Part shown: positions 39,144-47,509 of the stretch, in pieces
Layout of the letters: each line of letters starts with the position of its first letter
How positions within the stretch are numbered: the first letter of the stretch is position 1
NCBI RefSeq assembly: GCF_044792555.1
Contig: NZ_CP126238.1
Span: 4,104,368 to 4,168,367 of the forward strand
Direction: 5' to 3'
Source of the DNA: Alicycliphilus denitrificans_A
Lineage (GTDB): Bacteria; Pseudomonadota; Gammaproteobacteria; Burkholderiales; Burkholderiaceae_C
DNA: 64,000 nt
Program-made: the position numbers and the translations under genes
Notes under the pieces: generated by a model
What the model saw: only the letters and a program-made list of their open reading frames with translations
Database searches by the model: none
What the model was told of the DNA's origin: nothing

Positions 39144-40309
39144 CGGCCCTGCGCGCGCAGCCCACCGGGCGCGGACGCCGCACGCGCCACGGCGCGCCAT
39201 GGACGAGCCTGCCCACGTTGCGCCCGGCCCAGCAAGCGCTGCTGTGCGACTGGCTGCGCGCCGACGCTGCCGAACGCCAATGGCAGTCGCTGCTGGACAT
39301 TGCTGGCACCCAGCGGCTGGAGCTGGCCGAGGAGCTGCTGGAGCAGTTGCTGCACGCCGGCGCATTGCATACCAAGGAGCGCTTCGTCCACTCGCAGTGG
39401 CGCGTGGAACGCGTGGCCTGGAGCGATGTGGCCACACTGCAGGAGGCCGTGGGGCTGCGCAGCGCCGCTACCCGCGAGAGCGCTCGCCAGCAGCTGGCCG
39501 CCCAATTGCAGGCCCTGGGCGAGCAGGAGCCCTGGCTGGAGAGCGCCGTGCGCCACTGCCTGGACAGCCGCCAGAGCGAAGCCCTGCGCCAGGCACGCCT
39601 GGAGCTGCTGCGGGCGCTGGCTGGCTGGCAAGCCGAGCAGCGGTTCGGCCTGCGCCAGGACTTCGCCCAGCACGCGCGCGGTAGCACCAAGGCCATCACC
39701 GAGACCGAATGGAAATGGCTTGCGGCCCACGTGCCCCTGGAGGCGCTGGGCATTGCCCGCTTTGCGCCCCTGCTGTGGCTGGGCGGCACGCTCTGCCTGC
39801 ACACGCCCCAGGGACGCATCGACGTAGCCGCCGCCGGCCTGTGCGGCCTGCCGACCCGCCTGTTCGACACCCCGACGCAGGTGCGGGCGCCCCAGCGCTA
39901 TTGGCTGATCGAGAACCGCGCCAGCTTCGAGCGCCAGGCGCTGGCGGCGGCACCGGGCACCTGCGTGGTCTGGCTGCCCGGCCAGCCCCCGCAGAGCTGG
40001 CGCCAGGCCATGCAATGGCTGCTACAGCATGCGCCAGCACCCGCCGATGTGAGCTGTGACCCCGACCCCGCGGGCGTGACCATCGCCCTGGCCGCAGGCG
40101 CGCTGTGGCAAGCGGTTGGCCTGCCTTGGCAGCCTCACCGTATGCAGCCGGATGACTGGGGTGCGGCTCCGCGCCTCCCGCTGACCGAACACGACCACGC
40201 CTGGCTGCAGCGCCTGCAAGCCCGCTCCGACCTGCCGACCACGCTGCGCGCGCTGTGCACTGCGTTGCAGGCCCAGGAGCACAAGGCCGAACAGGAGTTC
40301 TGGCTATAG
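39140..40309 (+). CDS. JetD/MksG-like Toprim nuclease subunit
   Basis: A 389-residue protein that overlaps the SMC gene by four bases. The C-terminal half carries the Toprim signature: a conserved Glu in YWLIENRASFE (Glu258) and a D-x-D-x-x-G in CDPDPAGVTIA (Asp307, Asp309), as in JetD (DUF2220). The N-terminal half has helical and winged-helix-like segments (LELAEELLEQLLHAGAL; ALRQARLELLRALAGW) that could bind the SMC complex. JetD proteins cleave plasmid DNA once the SMC motor has measured it as a small circle. Overall similarity to typical JetD seems low; the call rests on motifs and gene order. Confidence 0.75.
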   Translation: MTALRAQPTGRGRRTRHGAPWTSLPTLRPAQQALLCDWLRADAAERQWQSLLDIAGTQRLELAEELLEQLLHAGALHTKERFVHSQWRVERVAWSDVATLQEAVGLRSAATRESARQQLAAQLQALGEQEPWLESAVRHCLDSRQSEALRQARLELLRALAGWQAEQRFGLRQDFAQHARGSTKAITETEWKWLAAHVPLEALGIARFAPLLWLGGTLCLHTPQGRIDVAAAGLCGLPTRLFDTPTQVRAPQRYWLIENRASFERQALAAAPGTCVVWLPGQPPQSWRQAMQWLLQHAPAPADVSCDPDPAGVTIALAAGALWQAVGLPWQPHRMQPDDWGAAPRLPLTEHDHAWLQRLQARSDLPTTLRALCTALQAQEHKAEQEFWL

Positions 40310-40506
40310 CGCACCGGCGCTGCGCCCGGCAGCGGCCGGGGTGCGCCGTGATCCAGCCCCCGGGCGCCTGAAGGCCCTGGCCGGCAGTCCGGATGACCTG
40401 CCAGTAACTACTTGTAACTACCTATTTTCCCGCTCGCACGCACCCCCTACAGTCCGGGACGCGAACGCGCGGGAGGTGGCTCCCGCACCCGAGACAAGGA
40501 GCTTGC

Positions 40507-41655
40507 GTGAACCAGGAGGCCCCGGTTCGCCGGCACCAGCACCATGACCTGCTGGATCGGCTGATCACCACCGACCCCCGCCAGCGCACCCGCCTGGCCA
40601 TGGCGGGGCTGGCTGCGTTGCTGATGCTGTGCTACATCGTCGCGATGCAGCTGGTGGCGGCGGCGGGCCTGGCCGATCCCGTGCCCGTGCATTGGTGGAC
40701 GCTGGCGTGCTGCGCGGGCATCGCGGCGGTGCTCCTGCTGATCCGCAGCGGCTACAGCCGGCGCTTCGCCGACCCCGCGCTCACCCTGTTCCAGACCGTG
40801 TATGCGATCGCCTGCACCGCCGTGGCCTATGTGATCGCCGGCCCGGCACGCGGCATTGCGCCGCCCATCCTGGCGGTGATCATGATGTTCGGCATCTTCG
40901 GGCTCACGCCGCGGCAGATGGTGGGCGTGGCGCTCTTCGGCCTGCTGGCCTTCGGTGCGGCCGGCGCCGCGGTGCAGTGGGGACAGCCATCCTGGCTGGT
41001 GCCGGGCAGCCAGCCGCCCGCGCTGGCGGTGGCCTATCTGCTCATGACGACGGTGGTGCTGATCAGCAGCACCTTTCTCACCGTGCGCGTGCACAACACG
41101 CGTACCCGGCTGCACCATCAAAAGCGTGAGCTGGCCGAGGCGCTCGCGCAGATCCGCGAGCTGGCCACGCGCGACGAGCTCACCGGCCTGCCCAACCGGC
41201 GCTACATGCTGGAGATGCTGCGACTGGAACAACTGCGCGTGCAACGCAACCCGCAGCCGCTATTGCTGGCGCTGCTGGATCTGGACCATTTCAAGACCAT
41301 CAACGACACGCATGGTCACGCGGCCGGCGACGTGGCGCTGCAGGCTTTTGCCCGGATGGTGCGCGCCTGCGTGCGCAGCAGCGACATCCTGGCGCGCTGG
41401 GGGGGCGAGGAATTCCTGCTGCTCATGAGCAATACCCAGGCCGCGGATGGCATGCGGCTGATGGAGCGCGTGCGCGCCACGGTGGCCGCCACGCCGGTGG
41501 TGCTGCCGGACGGCACAGCGCTGCACCTGACGGTGTCGACAGGCCTGGCGCAGCTGGCGCCGCACGAAGGCAGTGAAGCCCTGCTGCACCGCGCCGACAC
41601 CGCGCTGTACCAGGCCAAGCACCAGGGGCGCAACCGCGTGCTGTGCGCAGCGTGA
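40507..41655 (+). CDS. Membrane diguanylate cyclase (GGDEF) with I-site
   Basis: A 382-residue protein that makes cyclic di-GMP from two GTP. About six membrane helices (residues 30-200) form an N-terminal sensor; the GGDEF domain occupies about 215-380, with TRDELTGLPNRRYML, DLDHFKTINDTHGH and the active RWGGEEF. RSSD lies five residues before GGEEF and fits the RxxD product-inhibition site. The start is GTG with AAGGAG at 40495-40500. The 197 bases upstream, after the Toprim gene, should hold its promoter; nothing else is recognised there. Confidence 0.92.
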   Translation: MNQEAPVRRHQHHDLLDRLITTDPRQRTRLAMAGLAALLMLCYIVAMQLVAAAGLADPVPVHWWTLACCAGIAAVLLLIRSGYSRRFADPALTLFQTVYAIACTAVAYVIAGPARGIAPPILAVIMMFGIFGLTPRQMVGVALFGLLAFGAAGAAVQWGQPSWLVPGSQPPALAVAYLLMTTVVLISSTFLTVRVHNTRTRLHHQKRELAEALAQIRELATRDELTGLPNRRYMLEMLRLEQLRVQRNPQPLLLALLDLDHFKTINDTHGHAAGDVALQAFARMVRACVRSSDILARWGGEEFLLLMSNTQAADGMRLMERVRATVAATPVVLPDGTALHLTVSTGLAQLAPHEGSEALLHRADTALYQAKHQGRNRVLCAA

Positions 41656-41665
41656 GGGCGTATTA

Positions 41666-41722
41666 CTCTCAAAAAGTGAGCTGCTGACGCTTGTCTTATC
41701 TGCGTTCAAGGCCGATTTGACT
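41666..41722 (-). repeat. Dispersed palindromic repeat after the diguanylate cyclase gene
   Basis: CTCAAAAAGTGAGCTGCTGA, CGCTTGTC, spacer, TGCGTTCAAGGCC, GATTTGA. The orientation is reversed relative to the copy at 33472. It lies between two convergent genes. The remainder of the 104-base gap shows nothing else. Confidence 0.7.
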
Positions 41723-41759
41723 CAACCCCCAGCGCTTGCGCGTGCGGCGCGGTGCAGCG

Positions 41760-43226
41760 CTAAGCCGCCGGTATGCAGGCGATCACCTGGGCCACGGTCG
41801 CGGTGAGCTTCTTGGCATAGGGCACGTGCAGGAATTCATTGGGCCCATGGGCATTGCTCTTGGGGCCGAGCACGCCGCAGACCATCATCTGCGCCTGGGG
41901 GAAGCCCTGGCTCAGCATGTTCATCAGCGGGATAGTGCCGCCCTGGCCGATGTAACCGCAGGGGGCGCCGAAATACGCCTGGCTGGCGGCGTTCAGGGCC
42001 TGCTCGAACCACGGGCTGATGGCCGGGGCGTTCCAGCCGCTGGCGGCGTGGTCGGGCGCGAACGTGACCTTGGCCTGGTAGGGCGCGTTGTCCTCCAGCA
42101 GGGCCTTGAGTTCCTGGGCGCTGGCGGCGGCGTCCACCAGCGGCGGCAGGCGCAGGCTGAGCTTGAAGGCGGTGTAGGGGCGCAGCACGTTGCCCGCGTC
42201 CTTCAGGGCCGGGAAGCCCTCGGCGCCGGTGACGGACAGCGTGGGCTCCCAGGTGCGCTTGATGAGGGCCTGCACCGGGTCGGTGGTGGTGGGCAGGGCG
42301 AACACCGTGCTGCCGCCGCAGTCGTGGTGCGCCCAGGGAAAGCGCCGGTAAACCTCCTCGCCCAGGATGGCGGCGGTGGCGCGCGCCTGCGCCAGACGCT
42401 CGGGGGGCACCTCGCAATGAAAGCGCGCCGGCAGCAGGCGCCCGGTGGCGCTGTCCTCCAGCCGGTCAAGCACCTGGCGCATGATGCGAAACGACGAGGG
42501 CACCAGGCCCGACGAATCGCCCGAGTGCACGCCCTCGGTCAATATCTCCACCTTGAGCGTGCCGCTGGCCATGCCGCGCAGGCTGGTGGTGAGCCACAGC
42601 TGGTCGTAGTTGCCGGCGCCCGAATCGAGGCAGATGACCAGGGCCACGTCGCCCAGGCGCGTGCGGAGCTGCTCGATGTAGGGCAGCAGGTCGGCGGAGC
42701 CGCTTTCCTCGCAGGTCTCTATCAGGCCGACGATGCGCGGGTGCGCCGCGCCTTGGCGCTTCAGTTCCTGCACGGCGGCGATGCTGGCATACACCGCGTA
42801 GCCGTCATCGGCGCCGCCGCGGCCGTAGAGCCTGCCGTCCTCGTACTTCGGCGTCCACGGGCCCAGGTCGGCGCGCCAGCCCTCGAACTCGGGCTGCTTG
42901 TCCAGGTGGCCGTACATCAGCACCGTCTGCGTGGCCTGCGCCTGCGTGGCCGCCACCTCGAAGAACAGCACCGGCGTGCGGCCGGGCAGGCGCACGATCT
43001 CCAGCTGCAGGCCCGCGACCTGCTGCGCCTCGACCCACTGGGCGGCGTTGCGCAGCACCGTCTCCAGATGGCCCTGCTGCTCCCAGTCGGGGGCAAAGCC
43101 GGGCGACTTGGCGGGGATGCGGATGTAGTCGGTCAGCTCGCGCAGGATGCTCTCGTCCCAGGTGCGCGAGACACGCTCCAGGGCCAGGACGGGGTCAAGT
43201 GCGGCAGCGGGCAGGGGCGCATTCAT
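41760..43226 (-). CDS. M20-family dipeptidase-like metallopeptidase
   Basis: A 488-residue Zn-dependent M20 peptidase. Metal and active-site segments are MYGHLDKQPEFEGW (His-Asp), GRGGADDGYAVYA (bridging Asp), LIETCEESGS (Glu-Glu) and, near the end, AHGPNEFLHVPY (His). The lid domain lies between about residues 210 and 350. Relatives hydrolyse dipeptides or N-acyl amino acids in the cytoplasm. The start is taken at MNAPLPAAALDP; the longer frame upstream encodes a Cys/Arg-rich sequence unlike the family. It is convergent with the first cyclase gene and follows the second on the same strand. Confidence 0.9.
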   Translation of the reverse strand: MNAPLPAAALDPVLALERVSRTWDESILRELTDYIRIPAKSPGFAPDWEQQGHLETVLRNAAQWVEAQQVAGLQLEIVRLPGRTPVLFFEVAATQAQATQTVLMYGHLDKQPEFEGWRADLGPWTPKYEDGRLYGRGGADDGYAVYASIAAVQELKRQGAAHPRIVGLIETCEESGSADLLPYIEQLRTRLGDVALVICLDSGAGNYDQLWLTTSLRGMASGTLKVEILTEGVHSGDSSGLVPSSFRIMRQVLDRLEDSATGRLLPARFHCEVPPERLAQARATAAILGEEVYRRFPWAHHDCGGSTVFALPTTTDPVQALIKRTWEPTLSVTGAEGFPALKDAGNVLRPYTAFKLSLRLPPLVDAAASAQELKALLEDNAPYQAKVTFAPDHAASGWNAPAISPWFEQALNAASQAYFGAPCGYIGQGGTIPLMNMLSQGFPQAQMMVCGVLGPKSNAHGPNEFLHVPYAKKLTATVAQVIACIPAA

Positions 43227-43266
43227 GGCAAATCTCGGCGACGGACATGGGGTGCGCAGGATACGC

Positions 43267-44460
43267 TCAAACCAGGGCCGCGTGAATGGTCTGTCCGGGC
43301 TCGCGCAGCAACTCCTGGCACTGCACACGGTCACGCCCGGCGGCCTTGGCGGCGTACAGTGCCTGGTCGGCGCAGTGGATCAGCATGTCCCAGCCGTCGC
43401 CCGGCTCCAGCCGCCCGCCGAACGCACCTATGCTGGCAGTCACCTCGATGACGCAGCCCTGGTGGCGGCAGGGGTTCTGGGCCAGCGCCTGGCGCAGCGA
43501 CTGCGCCAGCTCGGCGGCGCCGTCCAGCGTGGTGCCGGGCAACAGGATCAGGAACTCCTCGCCGCCGTAGCGCCCCACCAGGTCCTGGGCACGCAGGCGA
43601 GCCTGCAGCACCTGGGCCACATGGCGCAGCACCCGGTCGCCGGCCAGATGGCCGTGGGTGTCGTTGATGCGCTTGAAATGGTCTATGTCCAGCATCAGCA
43701 GGGCATAGGACTCGCGGGTGCGCACGGCCCGCGCCACGTCGCGCTCCAGGACCTGGAGCAGGGTGCGGCGGTTGGCCACGCCGGTGAGCGCGTCGTGCGC
43801 TGCGTAATGGCGGTTTTGTGCATCGGCCCTGTCCCTGGCCATCAGGATGAAGCCCAGCGAGGCCAGGGTGATGCTGATGAAGGCCAGCATGAAGACGGCC
43901 GCCTGCATGGGGCTGACATGCAGCAGGCCGGTGCTCCCCAGTCGCCCAGCCAGCGCCAGCCAGCCGCGTCCGGCCAGCAGCAGCAGTTCAACGGCGATGC
44001 AGCCGCCCAGCAGCAGCGCCCCGCGCAGCGGCTCGGCCGTTCGTTGGCGCCACAGCGCCCCCAGCACCAGCGCCAATTGCAGCGGCAGCATGGTGCCGGC
44101 AACCACCATACGGGCAGGATAGTCGTCGATATGCCAAGCGAACAGCAGCGCCACGGCCGCCACCGGCACGGCCATGCGCCACCAAGGCATGGGTCTGCTG
44201 TGGAACTGTTCGACGGCCCCCAGGCAGAGGGCGAAGGTCCCGGACAGGAAGGTATTGGCCAGCACCACGCTGGCCCAGTCGGCCACATGACCGCGCAGCG
44301 CATACAGCACGTAGCAGATGCCGTGCAACATCAGCGCCAGCGCCCACAGGCCCATGCCCTCGCGCTCCTGCAGCCGCACCACGGCCATGGCACCGGCCAT
44401 GGAAAACGACACCATCGCCGTCATGACCAGCATGGTGAATACGTCAAGAGGCGGCAGCAT
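43267..44460 (-). CDS. Membrane diguanylate cyclase (GGDEF) with I-site
   Basis: A 397-residue protein with about seven membrane helices in the first ~215 residues (MLVMTAMVSFSMAGAMAVV; LALVLGALW; FMLAFISITLASLGFILMA) and a complete C-terminal GGDEF domain (HDALTGVANRRTLL; DIDHFKRINDTHGH; RYGGEEF). RAQD upstream of GGEEF fits an RxxD inhibition site. The start is taken at MLPPLDVF; a GTG ten codons upstream (44490) is possible, and neither shows a good ribosome binding site. The membrane part differs from that of the cyclase at 40507, so the two probably respond to different cues. Confidence 0.9.
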   Translation of the reverse strand: MLPPLDVFTMLVMTAMVSFSMAGAMAVVRLQEREGMGLWALALMLHGICYVLYALRGHVADWASVVLANTFLSGTFALCLGAVEQFHSRPMPWWRMAVPVAAVALLFAWHIDDYPARMVVAGTMLPLQLALVLGALWRQRTAEPLRGALLLGGCIAVELLLLAGRGWLALAGRLGSTGLLHVSPMQAAVFMLAFISITLASLGFILMARDRADAQNRHYAAHDALTGVANRRTLLQVLERDVARAVRTRESYALLMLDIDHFKRINDTHGHLAGDRVLRHVAQVLQARLRAQDLVGRYGGEEFLILLPGTTLDGAAELAQSLRQALAQNPCRHQGCVIEVTASIGAFGGRLEPGDGWDMLIHCADQALYAAKAAGRDRVQCQELLREPGQTIHAALV

Positions 44461-44532
44461 GGAGCAAGGAGCGCGCCGGTCGGGCGCCACGGAGTTTGAA
44501 AGCCTTCAAGGATAGCCGCAGCGCCACAAGCT

Positions 44533-44600
44533 GCCGATTTCCAGTCCTTTCAGGCGAAACCTGTCGTGGGGCATGGGAGCGCAGCTATATTTTTTGAACA
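44533..44600 (+). repeat. Possible degenerate dispersed repeat after metW
   Basis: CCGATTTCC, CAGGCGAAACC, spacer, GGGAGCGCAGCTATATTTTTTG. Only the right end (GCGCAGCTAT plus a T-run) matches the other copies well. It sits in the 148-base gap between the second cyclase and metW. Confidence 0.35.
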
Positions 44601-44608
44601 AGCCGGAT

Positions 44609-45193
44609 TCAATCATGTTCAAAGTGAAACACCGCCGTACCGGCGCGCGCGTTCGGCAGCCAGCGCACCACGCGCCCGCTCTGCAGGCCGAAGGCGTCCA
44701 GGATGCGCAACTTGTTCTTGTAGGCCAGCACCTCGAAGTCCTTGTAGGTGCCGACGCGGATATTCGGCGTGTCATACCACTGGTAGGGCAGGCGCCGCGT
44801 GACCGGCATGCGCCCGCGCAGCACCGACAGGCGGTTGGGCCAGTGGGCGAAGTTGGGAAAGGCGACGATGCCGCTTTTACCCACGCGCGCGGTCTCGCGC
44901 AGCATGACCTCGGCGTTGCGCAGATGCTGCAGGGTGTCGATCTGCAACACCACGTCGAAGCTGTTGTCGCCGAACATGGCCAGGCCCTCGTCCAGGTTCA
45001 GCTGGATCACGTTCACGCCGCGGCGCACGCAGGCCAGCACGTTGTCGTCGGCAATCTCGATGCCGTAGCCGCTGCAGCCGCGTTCGCGCTGCAGCAGGTC
45101 CAGCAGGGCGCCGTCGCCACACCCTAGGTCGAGCACGCGCGCGCCCTCGGGCACCAGGCGCGCAATGGCTTGCATGGTGGCGTGATCGCTCAT
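44609..45193 (-). CDS. metW: Methionine biosynthesis protein MetW
   Basis: A 194-residue class I SAM-methyltransferase-fold protein of the MetW family: VLDLGCGDGALLDLL near the N-terminus, GYGIEIADDNVLAC, VVLQIDTLQHLRN and FPNFAHWPNRL. MetW is needed with MetX for full homoserine acylation activity in many proteobacteria and probably acts as a partner protein. It overlaps metX by four bases, so the two are made together. Confidence 0.93.
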   Translation of the reverse strand: MSDHATMQAIARLVPEGARVLDLGCGDGALLDLLQRERGCSGYGIEIADDNVLACVRRGVNVIQLNLDEGLAMFGDNSFDVVLQIDTLQHLRNAEVMLRETARVGKSGIVAFPNFAHWPNRLSVLRGRMPVTRRLPYQWYDTPNIRVGTYKDFEVLAYKNKLRILDAFGLQSGRVVRWLPNARAGTAVFHFEHD

Positions 45194-46329
45194 GGAAGCT
45201 CCTTGGGGATATCCTTGAAAATACTATCGAAATAAGAGCGCATTACGCCCATGTAGCGGGCATCATCGAGCAAAAACGCGTCATGCCCGTGGGGCGCATC
45301 GATCTCCGCGTAGCTCACGTCGCGGCGGTTTTCCAGCAGCGCATGCACGATCTCGCGGCTGCGCTGGGGCGAGAAACGCCAGTCGGTCGTGAAGCTCACC
45401 AGCAGGAATTTGGCGCGTGCCACGGCCAGCGCCTGGGCCAGGCTGCCGCCATGGCGCATCGCGGGGTCGAAGTAGTCGAGCGCGCGCGTGATCAGCAGGT
45501 AGGTGTTGGCGTCGAAATACTCGCTGAACTTGTCGCCCTGGTAGCGCAGATAGCTCTCGATCTGGAACTCGATGTCCTGGGTGCTGTACTTGAGGTCCAT
45601 GCCCTCGCGCAGCTGGCGCCCGAACTTCTCGTTCATCACGTCGTCCGAGAGGTAGGTGATGTGGCCGATCATGCGCGCGATGCGCAGGCCGCGCTGCGGG
45701 ATCACACCGTGGCGGTAGAAGTTCCCGCCGTGGAAGTCCGGGTCGGTGACGATGGCCCGGCGCGCCACCTCATTGAAGGCAATGTTCTCGGCCGTCAGGT
45801 TAGGGGCGCTGGCCACCACCACGGCGTGGCGCATGCGCTCGGGGTATTGCAGCGTCCAGCTCAAGGCCTGCATGCCGCCCAGGCTGCCGCCCATGACCGC
45901 GGCCAGCTGGGTGATGCCGAGGCGGTCGAGCAGCCGCGCCTGGGCATTGACCCAGTCCTCCACCGTGACCACGGGAAAGTCCGCGCCGTAGACCTCGCCC
46001 GTGTCCGGGTGCTGATGCATGGGACCCGTGGAGCCGAAGCACGAGCCCAGGTTGTTGACGCCGATGACGAAGAAGCGGTTGGTATCGACGCTCCTGCCCG
46101 GCCCGATCATGTTGTCCCACCAGCCCTCGCTCCTGGCCTGACCCTCGTAGACCCCCGCCACATGGTGCGAGGCATTGAGCGCATGGCACACGAGCACGGC
46201 ATTGCTCCTGTCGGCATTGAGCCGGCCGTAGGTCTCGTAGGCCAGGGTGTAGTCGCGGATCGAGGCGCCCGACTGCAAGGGCAGGGCCTCGGCGAAATGC
46301 ATGGACTGCGGTGTGGCGATGAACGACAT
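45190..46329 (-). CDS. metX: Homoserine O-acyltransferase MetX
   Basis: A 379-residue alpha/beta-hydrolase-fold enzyme that acylates homoserine with acetyl- or succinyl-CoA, the first committed step of methionine synthesis. The nucleophile Ser lies in GGSLGGMQALSW, the acid Asp in TTDWRFSPQRS and the His in DAPHGHDAFLLDD. The family start MSFIATPQSMHF is kept. A terminator-like hairpin ends one base before this ATG and there is no ribosome binding site, which suggests attenuation or leaderless translation. It runs with metW. Confidence 0.94.
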   Translation of the reverse strand: MSFIATPQSMHFAEALPLQSGASIRDYTLAYETYGRLNADRSNAVLVCHALNASHHVAGVYEGQARSEGWWDNMIGPGRSVDTNRFFVIGVNNLGSCFGSTGPMHQHPDTGEVYGADFPVVTVEDWVNAQARLLDRLGITQLAAVMGGSLGGMQALSWTLQYPERMRHAVVVASAPNLTAENIAFNEVARRAIVTDPDFHGGNFYRHGVIPQRGLRIARMIGHITYLSDDVMNEKFGRQLREGMDLKYSTQDIEFQIESYLRYQGDKFSEYFDANTYLLITRALDYFDPAMRHGGSLAQALAVARAKFLLVSFTTDWRFSPQRSREIVHALLENRRDVSYAEIDAPHGHDAFLLDDARYMGVMRSYFDSIFKDIPKELP

Positions 46330-46330
46330 G

Positions 46331-46364
46331 AAAAAACCCGGCGTCGCTAGAAACGAGGCCGGGT
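46331..46364 (-). terminator. Terminator/attenuator hairpin abutting the metX start codon
   Basis: On the minus strand ACCCGGC pairs with GCCGGGT around a 15-base loop and is followed by a T-run that ends one base before ATG. It may simply end the Gdt1 transcript, or be the off-switch of a metX leader. The rest of the leader (46365-46462) contains GATTTG...CAAATC and other possible stems; no named riboswitch was recognised. Confidence 0.75.
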
Positions 46365-46462
46365 CTGGTGCCTGCGGGAATGCGGGCGGGTCGATCGGTC
46401 ACGTCTTTAGCAGGATTTGTAAAGCGCCCGCAAGCGGTGCAAATCGGCGCGTCTCCCAGCCA

Positions 46463-47041
46463 TTATGCCAAAGGCGTTGTCTGCGGCAGCAACAGCGCCA
46501 ACAGCCCCAGCACCAGGAAAATCAGCGCCGATACCAGGTGCACCATGCGGATCGGCACCTTCTTCACCAGGCGGTCGCCGAACCAGACCACGGGCGCGTT
46601 GGCCAGCATCATGCCCAGCGTGGTGCCGGCCACCACCCACAGGTAGGCGTGGTACTGCGCGGCCAGCATCACGGTGGCAACCTGCGTCTTGTCGCCCATC
46701 TCGGCCAGGAAGAAGGCCACCAGCGTGGTGCCGAACACGCCCAGGCGCATCCCCCGGGACTCGCCCTCCTCGTCCAGCTTGTCGGGGATCAGCATCCACA
46801 CCGCCATGGCGATGAAGGACAGCCCCAGCACCCAGCGCAGCACCTGCGGGCCCAGCACCGTGGTGACCCAGGAGCCCACGGCGCCCGCCAGCGCATGATT
46901 CGCCAGGGTGGCCACGAAAATGCCCAGCACGATGGGCCAGGGCTTGCGAAAGCGCGCGGCCAGCACCAGCGACAGCAGCTGGGTCTTGTCGCCCATCTCG
47001 GCGAGGGCAACGATGGAGGTGGAGATGAAAAAGGCTTCCAT
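46463..47041 (-). CDS. TMEM165/Gdt1-family manganese/calcium transporter (MneA-like)
   Basis: A 192-residue, six-helix membrane protein with the two family motifs: ALAEMGDKTQLLSLVLA in the first half and FFLAEMGDKTQVATVMLA in the second. Bacterial members export manganese. The start is MEAFFISTS at 47041; the open frame that runs 71 codons further up crosses a yybP-ykoY riboswitch and is not coding. Expression should therefore rise when cytoplasmic Mn2+ is high. Confidence 0.93.
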   Translation of the reverse strand: MEAFFISTSIVALAEMGDKTQLLSLVLAARFRKPWPIVLGIFVATLANHALAGAVGSWVTTVLGPQVLRWVLGLSFIAMAVWMLIPDKLDEEGESRGMRLGVFGTTLVAFFLAEMGDKTQVATVMLAAQYHAYLWVVAGTTLGMMLANAPVVWFGDRLVKKVPIRMVHLVSALIFLVLGLLALLLPQTTPLA

Positions 47042-47124
47042 GGCGGGAACGGTTGCAAAGGATTTCCGGCCGGAAAGGTTCGGACAGCATTGACCACACC
47101 CCGACTCCGGCCTGATGGATCGGT

Positions 47125-47262
47125 GCGCGGTCAATGGTCTCGCCCCGTCCGCCATTGCGGCGGACCTCATGCACCATGGCGCCGACAGGCGCCAAGTCTG
47201 TTGATGCATGCCTCCTGTCATGTCGCTGACGCGTGCAGGCAGGCTACTCCCCATGGACGGAC
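47125..47262 (-). promoter_or_regulatory. yybP-ykoY manganese riboswitch upstream of the Gdt1-type gene
   Basis: On the minus strand the leader has the hallmark 5' block GGGGAGTAGCC (47254-47244), then GCATCAACA, a GGCGCC...GGCGCC hairpin and the 3' block GCGAGACCATTGACC ending near 47128. These match the conserved parts of the Mn2+-sensing yybP-ykoY class, which often precedes UPF0016/TMEM165 genes. A TACAAT -10-like element lies just upstream at 47268-47273. Confidence 0.85.
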
Positions 47263-47509
47263 GGGATTGTATCCGTCCGCCGTTTGGCGCCCCTGGCAGC
47301 AGAAATACCCGTAATTACCCTTGAAAGTGTTGTTGCTTAGCACAGCCACCCGTTTTCTTCCATGGAGATACTTGATAATGACCACGCTTTTCTGTGTTGC
47401 AGAAATGCAGTTTGCGGTGTCTGGTCAGTTTCGCGTCTTTGAAGTCGTCACAGGTTTGTTGATTGCGTCGGGCTCCATCGCGTTTCATGTTTTTTTTAGG
47501 AGTCCGATC
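47263..47509 (+). promoter_or_regulatory. Promoter and long leader of the first RRM gene
   Basis: This 247-base stretch between the divergent riboswitch and the RRM start is AT-richer than the surroundings. The RRM frame stays open back to 47321, but the TAGGAGT ribosome binding site (47497-47503) and homology begin at 47510. A stem GGGCTCC (47470-47476) can pair with GGAGTCC (47499-47505), which would hide the ribosome binding site. Confidence 0.6.

Noticed and set aside
36267..39437. 1056-codon minus-strand open frame opposite the SMC gene
   Set aside because: It is a compositional shadow; the plus-strand gene has Walker A, signature and Walker B motifs and fits the operon.
47042..47254. 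N-terminal 71-codon extension of the Gdt1-type protein
   Set aside because: The stretch matches a yybP-ykoY riboswitch, and the family proteins begin at MEAFF.
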